Source: Tubulanus polymorphus
Lineage: Eukaryota > Nemertea > Palaeonemertea > Tubulaniformes > Tubulanidae
Assembly (NCBI RefSeq): GCF_964204645.1
Contig: NC_134025.1
Coordinates: 20,056,001 to 20,120,000 of the forward strand
DNA: 64,000 bases
Direction of reading: 5' to 3'
The notes beneath the pieces were generated by a model. It saw only the letters and a list, made by a program, of their open reading frames with translations. It was not told where the DNA came from and ran no database searches. Below are positions 1 to 11,600 of this stretch, one piece after another. Position numbers and translations under genes: made by a program. Numbering within the stretch: position 1 is the stretch's first letter; each line of letters begins with the position of its first letter.

Positions 1-381
1 TTACGCCTGCCGGAAAGTTCAAGTTCAAGTTCAAATTATTTTCTCGGGATGCATGACAGGCTATGTACAGAGATTGAGAGAAAAAACAAACAAACAATAA
101 AATTGACAATGTTTTAACAAGCACAATTATAGAACGAGGGAGAAAAGTAGCTTTCAGTGTGGACCAAGCAAAGCCCAAGAAACAAAGGGAAACGAAATTT
201 GATAAGAGTTGATAAATTTCGTAAATTTCAGGAGAGTTTATATGAGTAAGCTAGAAAGATCAGGAGAATGAGCAATTAGTAGGGTTATTACATCGATGGA
301 TATCATTGTAGGCGGAGGTGAGATAGGATCTCACTTAACGTTTTAAATTTTGTTTGCTTGTTTGTAGGATGTAATTGGAAC
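1..381. other. Non-genic start of window, possible LINE tail
   Basis: No gene is seen here. The first 40 bases contain iterated AAGTTC units, like the tail of the LINE fragment near 62.7 kb, where AAGTTCAAGTTTCAAG marks the 3' end on the minus strand. This may therefore be the 3' end of another minus-strand LINE cut by the window edge. The rest is AT-rich and unrecognised. Confidence 0.25.
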
Positions 382-1634
382 AAGGGGTCCAGGGAAACCA
401 TGCCCACTTGGGAAGTGGTTTCAAATGCTAAACAATCTAACAATTTCAATATTCAACGCCCCTGGAGACCATATACAAAAACCAATGACCTTGAAACTCA
501 CCAGAGTCATAGAATATGTCAGCAGCTACGATTTTGTAATTGATTGTGATAACAAAATATGCCTCGTTACCAATTTAATATGGCAAAACTAAGTTATTCT
601 ACTACTCAACGCCCCCTGGTGATATGTGCAAAACTTGAAACTCACCACAATCATAGAACATGTCATGAACTACAACTTAGCAATTGATCATAGTAACAAA
701 ATATGCTTAGGTACCAATCTAATAAGGAAATACTAAGTTATTCTACTATTCAACGCCCTCTGGTGACTATATAGAATAACTAATGTCCTTAAAACTCATC
801 ACAATCATAGATGTCATGAGCTACAACTTTGCAATTGATTGTGGTAACAAAATATGCATAAGTATAAATATAATATAGAAATAAGTTATTGTATTATTCA
901 ACGCCCCCTGGTGGCAATATACAAAAACCAATGACCTTGAAACTCACCAAAATTATAGAACACGATGTGAGCTACAACTTTCCAATTGATTGTGGTCGCA
1001 CAATATGCTTAGGTAGTAATGTGGAAAAACTTTTTCCCACCTACGAATGAGTAATGATGAGACCAAGATGGACGCCAATTGCGCTATAATTGGCTGATCA
1101 AAAATATCTGTCTCAGGTATAAAACTTCCCTTTCCAAAGAATACCCATCACAAATTACAATGGGTAATGGCAAACCATTAGGAAGCTACAGGACTCTGAA
1201 TTCAGGCCAAAATTGACATTTTTGGACACAAAAAGGTCACAGGACGGCCATCTTGAGTCCGATCGACCCAATTTTTCTTGTGCTGATGGGCCCTTGGGGG
1301 ATTCAAATATATACGAAAGATCAAGGTAATTGACTAAAGCGTCCTCAGAATTTCCCTCAAAAACTTTAAAAACGTGTAAAAAGTGCTGATTTTGGTGAAC
1401 AACAATGGCTGCCAGTCGGCCATCTTGATTCTGACAGGGCCAGTTTTTGGGCTGAAGATGTGTCTAGGGTAGATAGACCCATGTGTAACCCAAATATCAA
1501 GACATTACATTGAAGCGTCTTCAAAACTTCCCAAAATAACTGGATTCCGTCTACGGACAAACGGACGGATGGACGGACCACGGACGAAAAGTGAACGCAA
1601 TAGCCCGCTGGGAGTAAAGTTCCAAGTGGGCTAA
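382..1634 (-). mobile_element. Family A interspersed repeat, copy 1 (full length, inverted)
   Basis: This is a near full-length copy of a roughly 1.27 kb repeat found again at 3753-5021, 43160-43860 and 54797-58032 (interrupted), with short pieces at 19708-19925, 29705-29742 and 45575-45667. Read on the minus strand, the 5' end starts near AGCCCACTTGG, followed by TCCGTCCG-type iterations. A middle part contains several AAGATGGCC-like motifs. The 3' half is a tandem array of about 150-bp monomers, and the copy ends in CCCTGGACCCCT. No coding capacity is evident, so it is non-autonomous. Its class is uncertain: in some copies the 3' end is CTAG, as in Helitrons, but terminal features do not agree between copies. 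Confidence 0.7.
454..917 (-). promoter_or_regulatory. Four CTCF-like motifs in family A monomers
   Basis: Four copies of a motif resembling reverse-complemented CTCF sites start at 454 (one base short), 607, 751 and 899. The best is at 899-917, CAACGCCCCCTGGTGGCAA. The spacing of about 144-153 bp matches the monomer length. These are sequence matches only. Binding by CTCF is inferred from the vertebrate consensus, and the copies at 454, 607 and 751 are weaker than those at 4.5-4.95 kb. Confidence 0.4.
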
Positions 1635-2293
1635 AAAGGTACTTTTTGCCAGATATGCGTGGTCTAATTGAATGTTTTTTTCTGATGTTGACTAAAGGAG
1701 ACAAATTTTCCTAGATGAAGTAATTAGAAAAGTAATGTGGTGGATATTTGATGGTGTTTTGAATAAATAGTGCAGTTTAGTAGCACTGTGTGTGCAGTAT
1801 ATTCAAGAGTTGGTGATTATTCGAACAATCTTCTTTTGGGGTAAGTAGGCACTTTTGATCATAAGGGGAGTGATCCCCCGGGCTCAAGCTTCAAATGGGG
1901 ATAGAGTAGGTGTGGTAAAGAGGGAGTAAATTTTGTGTGTCTAGGATGAAGTTTTGTTTATGTGAGTGATTTTCTTGTGTAGGCTATGTCGCTGTGTTTT
2001 TCAGTTCAGATTTTCGTGTATTGCCAAACCGAGGAAATATATTTGTTTTACTCTTTCTGTGATTGGCTGGCTTATCAATTACTCGTCATTCATTGCCACT
2101 GAGCGTGCCGCGGCCAAGCGACGTATTTTGAGTCTAAACAACGAATGGCCGTGCACGCGGCGGTTCTAAAGCCAGTGGAACAATTTTAGCAGGTTTTTAT
2201 TTGTAGTTTATACGAATTAATAGATAAATCCTTAATTCTACGAATCATTAATTCATAGAAGATACGAATTACGTATAATCCGTAATCGTCTTT
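1635..2293. other. No gene recognised upstream of HAO1-like gene
   Basis: This stretch between the family A copy and a small fold-back element shows no spliceable open frame and no recognised protein motif. It is the distal upstream region of the oxidase gene. No clear core promoter motif could be picked out. Confidence 0.4.
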
Positions 2294-2415
2294 CGTACGT
2301 ACGGAGCCCCGGAGGGGGATGGTGAGAAATAAATGTATTTTTTTTTCGAACGAGTCTTTTCGTTCGAACGTAAACAAATTATTTCTCACCATGTCCCCTC
2401 CGAGGCTACGTACGG
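2294..2415. repeat. Fold-back element (about 120 bp)
   Basis: Two inverted arms of about 50 bp face each other around a TTCGAACG-rich centre. The left arm contains GGGATGGTGAGAAATAA and the right arm its complement, TTATTTCTCACCATGTCCC, with outer ACGTACGG ends. It is compatible with a small MITE about 280 bp upstream of the oxidase start codon. Confidence 0.6.
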
Positions 2416-2694
2416 TAGAAAAAAACAGTTATGTTAAAAAGTTTTATGAATTCATCTGTCGTCAGGCAGATTCTTTTTTGTTCAACACAGCATAAAAATA
2501 GGCTAGCGCCGAACGGGAACGCTGACTCCTTACTATGAACGGAGCCATCCATTGAACGCCATTGGTTTTTATTTCAACGGAACCATCCGCTATTGAGGCG
2601 AATACGAATAAGTATTGCGCAACAATTCAAAGTCAAATTCAAAATAACGTTATTTATTACAACCTTAACAGCTTAATTTCGTTTCGACGATAAG

Positions 2695-5600
2695 ATGACG
2701 GCTGCTAAGCTGGTATGTGTGGATGATTTCGAGAAAGAAGCTTTCAAAATACTCGCCCCCGCTGCTCTAGGATATTATAAAAGTGGAGCTAACGAGGAAG
2801 TTACGTTAAACAATAATATTACAGCTTTTAAACGGTAAGACGTAACGTAAGTTAACAAAAAAGATTAGCAAGAACGAAGTGGTTATTTTACCAATGCGGC
2901 AGTAAACGCTATTTTGCCAATGGCTCTATTTAATAAGATGTACTCACAGTTGAGTTAGAGTTAACTCTAGGGGGGTCATTCATTTATTACGTACGCATTA
3001 GTAGGGGAGGGGGGAGGGGTAGGGGTAAGTGTAATTGTGTACTGTAATGCTTAATGTATACGAAAAAATGGCCGATTTTGCGTACAGGGGGAGAGGGGGG
3101 TTGAAAAAGTCAAATTTTATGCGTACGTAATAAATGAATGATCCCCAGTGTGGGGTCATCCTTATTACCGAGATGACATATTTTACCGAGATGAACCGAG
3201 ACGAACCGAGATGAAATGAAATATAGCATATTTATTTATTCCTTATCGATTTTAACACTTGAAATCATGTTATATCAGTAATAAATACCTTCTAGAGTCA
3301 TATTTTACATATTTTTTTTATTTAAAAAAAATTTGACTTCAAATACGTAATCTCGGTTAGCAATAACATTTCATTGAATTTGATTGATCGACGATCTCAT
3401 CTCGGTAAAGTTAAGTTATTTTTCTACAAAAATATCCGACAAAATATGTAAAATATGACTCCAGCAGGCATTTATTACTGATATGATATGATGTCAATTG
3501 TTAAAATCGATAAGGAATAAATAAATATGTTATATTTCATTTCATCTCGGTTCATCTCGGTAAAATACGTCATCTCGGTAATAAGGATGACCGCCAGTGT
3601 GGTCTAGTACCTAGCCGTTTAGTCTAATGTCTATTTCAACCTGACTTGAGAGCATTCTGGGTGACCTAGCTCACTAATTTTTGGTAGTACATACCGGATA
3701 AAGGTCTTAGTAGGACCAGAAAGGACAGGCATTCGACCTAAATCATCATTTTTAGTCCACTTGGGACTTTAGTCCCAGCGGGCTATTGCGTTCACTTTTC
3801 GTCCGTCGTCCGTCCGTCCGTCCGTAGACGGAATCCAGTTATTTTGGGAAGTTTTGAAGACGCTTCAAGGTAATGTCTTGATATTTGGGTTACACGTGTA
3901 TCTACCCTAGACACATCTTCAGCCCAAAAACTGGTCTTGTCAGAATCAAGATGGCCGACTGGCAGCCATTGTTGTTCGTCAAAATCAGCACTTTTTAAAC
4001 ATTTTTGAACTTTTTGAGGGAAATTTTGAAGGAAATTTTGAAGACGCTTTGATCAATTACCTTGATCTTTCGGATATATGTGAATCCCCCCAGGGCCCAT
4101 CAACATAACAAAAATTGGGTCGGTCGGACTCAAGATGGCCGTCCTATGACCTGTTTAGTGCTCAAAAATGTTAATTTTGGCCCAAATTCTGAGTCCTGTA
4201 GCTTCCTACTGGTTTGCCATTTCTCATTACAATTTGTGATGGGTATTCTTTGGAAAGGGATGTTTTATACCTGAGACAGGTATTTTTCATCAGCCAATTA
4301 TGACGCAATTGGCGGCCATCTTGGTGTCACCAGTACTCATTCGTAAGTGGGAAAAAGTTTTTCCACATTATATTGATACCTAAGCGTATTTTGCTACCAC
4401 AATCAATTAGAAAGTTGTAGCTTGTTCTATGATTGTGGTGAGTTTCAAGGTAATTGGATTTCGTATATGGCCACCAGGGGGCGTTGAATAATACAATATC
4501 TTAGCATTTCTTTATTATATTGGTACCTATGCATATTTTGTAACCACAATCAATTGGAAAGTTGTAGCTCATGACATCGTCTATGATTGTTGCAAGTTTT
4601 AAGGACATAAGTTTTTCTGTATGGTCACCAGGGGGCGTTGAATAGTAGAATAACTTAGTATTTCCTTATTATATTGGTACCTAGGCATATTTTGTTACCA
4701 TGATCAATTGCAAAGTTGTAGTTCATGACATGTTCTATGATTGTGGTGAGTTTCGAGGTCATTGGGTTTTGAATATGGTCACCAGGGTGCGTTGAATAGT
4801 AGAATGACTTAGTATTTCCATATTAAATTGGTAACGAGGCATATTTTGTTATCACAATCAATTACAAAATCGTAGCTGTCGACATGTTCTATGATTGTGG
4901 TGAGTTTCAAGGTCATTGGTCTTTGTAAATGGTCACCAGGGGGCGTTGAATGTTGAAATTGTTAGATTGTTGAGCATTTGAAACCACTTCCCAAGTGGGC
5001 ATGGTGTCCCTGGACCCCTAGTTTAATCCATTTGAAACCGTCTTGAAGGATATCTAAAAAGTCTTCACTGAAAGGGGTTAAATGAAGAGAAGTGACTCCA
5101 TGATTTGAAAGTTGGTTCAAGTCCAGTATAGCGTGGAATAGCCACTTTATATAAGGGTGATCCACGCACATACACGGCCCCCTCGATCCCAGCCACTCTA
5201 TATAAGGGTGATCCACGCGCACACGCAGCCCCTCGATAGCAGCCACTCTATATAAGGGTAATCCACGCACACACCACCCCTCGATCCCAGCCACTTTATA
5301 TAAGGGTGATTCACGCACACACGCAGCCCCTCGAACCCAGCCACTCTAGCCTATGTAAGATTGTGTAAACATGGTTGTAGACAAAGTAAAATCGGTCGAC
5401 AATCGGGGTTGTAGACATTGTCGACGAGTAAAATCGGTCGACAATCGGGGTTGTAGACATTGTCGACGAGTAGAATGGGTCGACAATCGGGGTTGTAGAC
5501 ATTGTCGACGAGTAGAATCGGACGACAATCAGGATTGCAGACATTGTCGACGAGTAGAATCAGACGACAATCGGGGTTGTAGACATTGTCGACGAGTAGA

Positions 5601-8600
5601 ATCGGACGACAATCGGGGTTGTAGACATTGTCGACGAGTAGAATTGGACGACATTCGGTGTTGTAGACATTGTCGACGAGTAGAATCGGACGACAATCGG
5701 GGTTGTAGACATTGTCGACGAGTAGAATCGGCCGACATTTAGGATTGATAGATCTCTACTTTTACCTGTTCTGGAGTTGAGCCGCACGTCCTATGGCGTA
5801 ATGTCATAAGATTCAATCAGTCCAATATTGGCGGATTAATTCCAAATACCAGTCCAATGTGATAAGTCTCTGCTGGAACTATTTAATGCTATAATGGACT
5901 TGAGCCTGAAAGTTTAACAATATGTTTCCATGCCTATGTATCAAATTTCAGTTGGTAGGCATGGAGACATATTGTTAAACTTTCAAATCATGGAGTTTCT
6001 TTTCTCTCAGGAACCCCTCTCAATGCATATTTTTTGGATATCCTTCAATACAGTTTCAAATGGATTAAAAAATGCTGTTTTAGGTCAGCTGCCAATGCAT
6101 TCTGGTCCTAATAAGACCTTTATCAGGTATGTACTACCAAAACTGACTGAGCTAGGCCACCCTGTATGCTCTCAAGTCAGGTTGAAATAGACATTAGTAC
6201 CTAGCCGTTGGCGAAAGTGCTCATATAAGGTTAATGACCTTATATAAACACCAAACATAGATTATATAACTCTGCAAAAGTTTTACTTTTTCTGAAATTT
6301 TGATGAGAATGACCAGAATTATATCACCGACTATCCACTATCAGGTTTCTGATTGCCGATTGCCGACCTGAGAAATGGTCAACTATCAGGTTTCTGATTG
6401 CCGATTGCCGACCCGAGAAATGGTCGACAATCAAGTTTCTGATTGCTGATTGCCGACCCGAGAAATGGTCGACTATCAGGTTTCTGATTGCCGATTGCAG
6501 ATTGTCGACTTCTGAAAATTATTTCACGTGCCTCTTTCTATCAATCTGCGCGTATCATTACTTTTCTCAGGGAAAATGTTGGAACCAACCCGCAGATCTA
6601 CTTTTACCTGTTCTGGAGTTGAGCCGACATATTGAATTTTCACATTTTATTAATTTAGTCCGTTTTGGAAATCCCGATTGTGGCAATCAATTCAAATCAA
6701 ATCAATAAATTCTCCGGTTCGCGATTTAAATCATCAAAAATTTTATTATTAAATACGTTTTTAAAGTCAACAAGGTAACTAATTAATTAATTTTAGTACA
6801 AAGGTTTGATTTGACACTAAAATCAGTTGTTGCATTGCAATTAACAGGAGTTGTCGTTAACAGTTACTATTCTGTTAATGTGATTGCCGACCTCTTTTTA
6901 CTGGTCGACAATGTCGACTATTTTCTGTGAATGTGATTGCCGACCTGTTTTACTGGTCGACAATGTCAGCGATGATTGGTGACAAAACTTTCTACTGGTC
7001 GACATTGTCAATGCCATCCTCGCTACAATAATGAAATAACCAGGTATTTTTTCAGAATATTCTGTTTTCAATTCTAACGGAAAGAGCCTTGTAAAATTAT
7101 ATAAAATTACGTCGATTTAATTACATTAACGTTTCAAAGTTCCTTTCAATAAACTTCACTGTCAGCAGAGTCAGCCTGTGTCAGCAGATCCTCCAACATC
7201 TCTTTTTCATGGTGGTGCATCCTACACATAATTTTATTGGCATCGGACATCTCGGTGGTATCATAGAAATTCACTGTATATGCGTCGAATGTGCATCTGC
7301 TCCTTTTCACAAATGTGTTATCTTCTGTTAATGTGGTCTGGTGTGGCTTGAAAAAATATGTGGTGTCTTTTCCTCCTCTAGTACTCTTTAGAATCTTAAC
7401 AGTACCAAAGCCTTCTCGCTGTAGATCTTCGAGAGACGCTGAAAAATAGTTACAGTAACTTTCGTAAAGGACGTAAATTGACAAAGTAGAGTCTCTGTAA
7501 TAACAATATTTTTTTCATAATTGCGATGATATGAAATTATGATGAATCTAAAGAGCCATACTTTCAGCTAATGTGCATGGCAGTGCAACCATGCCCGAGT
7601 TTTTTCTGGAGATTCCTGATGGTTGTAGCCAGTGACGATGTTCTGAAAATCGCAGTCAGTAGTTTATCTGCGAATGACTTCGGAGCTGGTCCTTTACGCA
7701 CTGGTGCGATCACTTGGTAATCCTGGGTAGCCTATGAATATAAGTTATGATCATCACTAATTATCAATACAGCGTCGATTAGCTCCGCATGCTCATTTTT
7801 TGAATTGGAAGTAATTGATATAAGTTAACCATATAAGTTAACTATGACTCCAAGTCGAATAACGAGCGTTGATAAGCATTGATATTGACATCTGCGAATG
7901 ACTTCGGAGCTGGTCCTTTACACACTGGTGCGATCACTTGGTAATCCTGGGTAGCCTATGAATATAAGTTATGATCATCACTAATTATCAATACAGCGTC
8001 GATTAGCTCCGCTTGCTCATTTTTTGAATTGGAAGTAATTGATATAAGTTAACCATATAAGTTAACCATGACTCCAAGTCGAATAACAAGCGTTGATAAG
8101 CATTAATATTGACATCTGACAATTCTTTTGATTCAATTACTTAAACGTGGAAAGGATAATAAAAATAGGTATCAGATTTCTCAAGAAATTGAAGGATGTA
8201 TCTATATTCATGCGCTTCTTAATATTCAATGAATGTCTCTGGACCCTGGACTGTTCATTTTCATGCAATAAGTATAACTTACCTGCAGAAAAATCGGTTT
8301 TTGCACAGCCATTGTATGATATAGTTGTCTGGCTGCGTTCATACTATTTACAGCAATTACCCTCTCAAATTGGACATCATCTTGGCTCACATGAAACCGG
8401 ATAAAAAACTGCAATACATGGATGACTGCACTCAGACGTAAGATGTGAACCGTATCCTTGGATGATACCATTGGCACAACAGGCACAGTGGCCTCATCCG
8501 TTTCATCTACGAAATGTAAAACCGTGAAGTATTGCATTTGATTCTTATGACAAGGAAAAAGATTCACAAGTGTTTGAGATTATTTAAGCCTACCTTGTGA

Positions 8601-11600
8601 TGATCCTGATTCATAAAGGGCATTAATGTACGTCGCGAAATCATTTCTAATGCTGTCAAATTGTTTCTCAGCGATTTCATTGAGCTTCAATATTTCGCCG
8701 CCCTTGAATCTTTCGAGTTTAGATCTAGATAGTTGATCTATGTCTTTTAAATTGCTTTCCTGTAGAAATTCATAACTTACATGGCATTCGTCGACCGAGT
8801 TTATGTGAGATTTCGAGGCGACACATAAAAAGCGATCCCAAAAGCCATCGCCAGTCAAAAACACATCTTGTATTAGGCCTAATGGACCCGGTTGTATAAA
8901 TAGCGCAAAACAAAGTCCAGTTTTTGAAAAACCTCGCTCTCCAGAAGATAGACACGATGAATCTCCAGTTCCTCCCCAAACTTTATTAAGACATGATCGT
9001 TCTGCTTCACCCTTGTTCTGTTTTTGTAATTAGTAATTTTTACACCCTCGTCGGCTACTACAATTCCATAACCATTTGTTTTCTTCTGCTCGTTCTGGAT
9101 GCCTGCACTCGTATATCTCTCCAACAGAAACAGTGCATTGTCACCTCATATCTCTTTGAAGACATGACCTGCTGATCTGAAAACTTGATCATAAACTCGC
9201 AACTTCCCACCCTCACTCTCACAAACGCATAGAAGGAAGGTATTCATGGATGTCTTGATATCCCCGTCATTCGTCTCCACTACGGTATTATGTCCCATGA
9301 GACTGGCAACTGCACATGCTATCGCTCCAAATGTAATGTCAAGGGGCGAGTTTTTTGCCTTTGAGAATTCCACTATCCACGTATAAACATCTGGATCTAG
9401 GAGCTCAAAAAGATGTAACTTCTGTTTGAATGCTGCTTTGTACACCTTTCGTACAATCTGTTGCGCAAGTTTTACGCGCTCACGCATTATTAATCGGTTG
9501 TTCGAGGAGCGATGTAAAAAGATGTTGATAAGAGTAGCACTTTAGGCTAGTCGGATTCAAAAGTGCCAACGCCAACACAAGAAGCACTGCGAAACAGACA
9601 TCATTGTTTCGTGATCCATAGCAACAATCTCTCCATGAACCGGGGACGAAGTCCGGTCCTACGGACTTCATATTCAAATAATTTGCGCAATGCGGAAACC
9701 TTAACGATTGCGGCAAATTGAGAATTCCACTTCTATATCGCAAGCAAGGATTCGCAGGTGTCGCTAATAGCTACTTGTTACAGAGTCTTTTTATTCAATT
9801 TCTCTCTTACATTTCAATGAATGAAATTCGTATGAACTGGATAATTTACATATCTCTGAATAAAACAAACCAAAAACTAAGCCTCATATTCTGATTTTTC
9901 AAAATTGACGGCTAATACAGTAAGTTGAATTTATTGTTACAATCCGTTACTAAGTGACAGAACATGATGTTTAATTTCTGAAAGCCAACGTATCTCTACG
10001 CAACGGTACAGAAATCGGCTCCAAGAAATCTGCCGCACAAAATGGAGGATAGTTTTGATCATCAGCCTCGCAATTCAAGCACTGATCTACAGAAGGTGGA
10101 CGACGTGACCATGATTTCTTTTGTAAAGAAAGTTGTGTCTTCCGAAAAGCAATGCATTGGACTCCTCTGAAAAAGGAAAGTGCTACGTCCCCAGGAGTTT
10201 TAATGTGAGAAAAAGCCAATAAGTTTAGTAAATAGCAAGGGAACAGACGGCGAAATTTGGAGATGCCCAGACTGCACCTCAAAGAAATCAATTAGGACTG
10301 GATCAATTTTTAGGCCAGCCGTAGGCTGAGCCTATAACTATACAAATGGAGCGAATTTAAATGACATGGTTTCCAGAGCAAAGGCTCTTTTACTGTGCAA
10401 CTGAGCATATATTCATACAAATCATTCATTAAAGCATTATCCATTCTCCAAACTCTACGTAGCTGAATTTTGAAAGAGTGCCTCGTTAAAATTTATATGA
10501 GCTTTTACGCGAATATCTGATCGCAAAAATATTGGTTTTGAAAAGCCAATCGGAAAGCAAAGACTCCTCTATGATTGGCTTAGCCGCAGAAATCAGCAGG
10601 TGTTCACGTGAACCTGCGGTATGGTCTACCGTTTTACTTCTGGGTTTTATTTTAAGATCTAAAATTGTATTTCAAGATCGTTTTCTGTGAAAGCTTTAGT
10701 TGATTTGGTTTTTGGGAGGAATATTTTCATTAGCACTACGGAAAATATCATTGACCATTGTGCAAAGTCTGGGAAAATAGCTTTTTCTTAAATCGGATAG
10801 ATGACCTTGATATGCTAATTAGCCATGTGCTCAAACTACAAATTCAATCAAATTGTATTCCGCAAAAAATATCAAATCCAATTCAATTTTACTTTTTTGA
10901 ACAAATAAAATCATCAAATCTAATTCAATTTTGTTTTATTGAGCAAATTTCAAAAAATTTGATTATTATTTATTTAATCTATTTTACTATTACTATTGGT
11001 AGGTCTATTGGTACTATTGGTACTGGTACTGAGTACCAATTTGTTCCGAATTACTGTACTACGGGTCGACAATGTTGTCGTTAATATTCGTTCCGCATTT
11101 CACTAGATACGAGACGATTTACACAATATAAGTGACGAGTATAGATCTGATTCCAGTTCAGACAGTGAGAGTGGCCGATATCTAATTCCTGAATGTCCTC
11201 CTTTTGTGGATAAAAAATACATCATGTCACATAAGCCTTTTTGTCCTATAGGGCCTACTGTTAACATTATTTACTGTTAACATCGACCATATGGGACCAA
11301 GATAAATTAATTCGTTAGCAATCAAGAAATTACTGGAATAATTTGTTTACGCTTGATTTATCCTCCATATCCATTAAAATTAATTCTGGTGGGACAGTTC
11401 CGGTGCACTCAATGGCCTTTTGAAAATGAGCCTAAAAGTGATTCAAAAATTACTCTTTGGTTTTATTATCATTCATCCAATCTTTAAGAATAACGGAATA
11501 GAGAACGCACTCAAACAAAAAAATGTTGAAATTTGAAACAAATCTATGTCTATTAGGCCTATAGCCTAAACTACGGCTAAATCGCGAAGTATTACTGCAA

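Noticed and set aside
382-5021. Helitron assignment of family A from the CTAG end
   Set aside because: Copies do not agree on flanking A/T, no TC start is consistent, and no Rep/helicase is seen, so the class was left open.
5371-5742. 123-codon Cys/Arg/His-rich open frame and its minus-strand mirrors
   Set aside because: They are produced by the 42-bp minisatellite, whose unit is a multiple of three without stops. There are no splice or start signals beyond the repeat.
9971-10291. 106-codon minus-strand frame upstream of the DUF3987-like relic
   Set aside because: It contains [15 protein letters not shown] but no recognised domain, and no splice connection to the relic could be shown.
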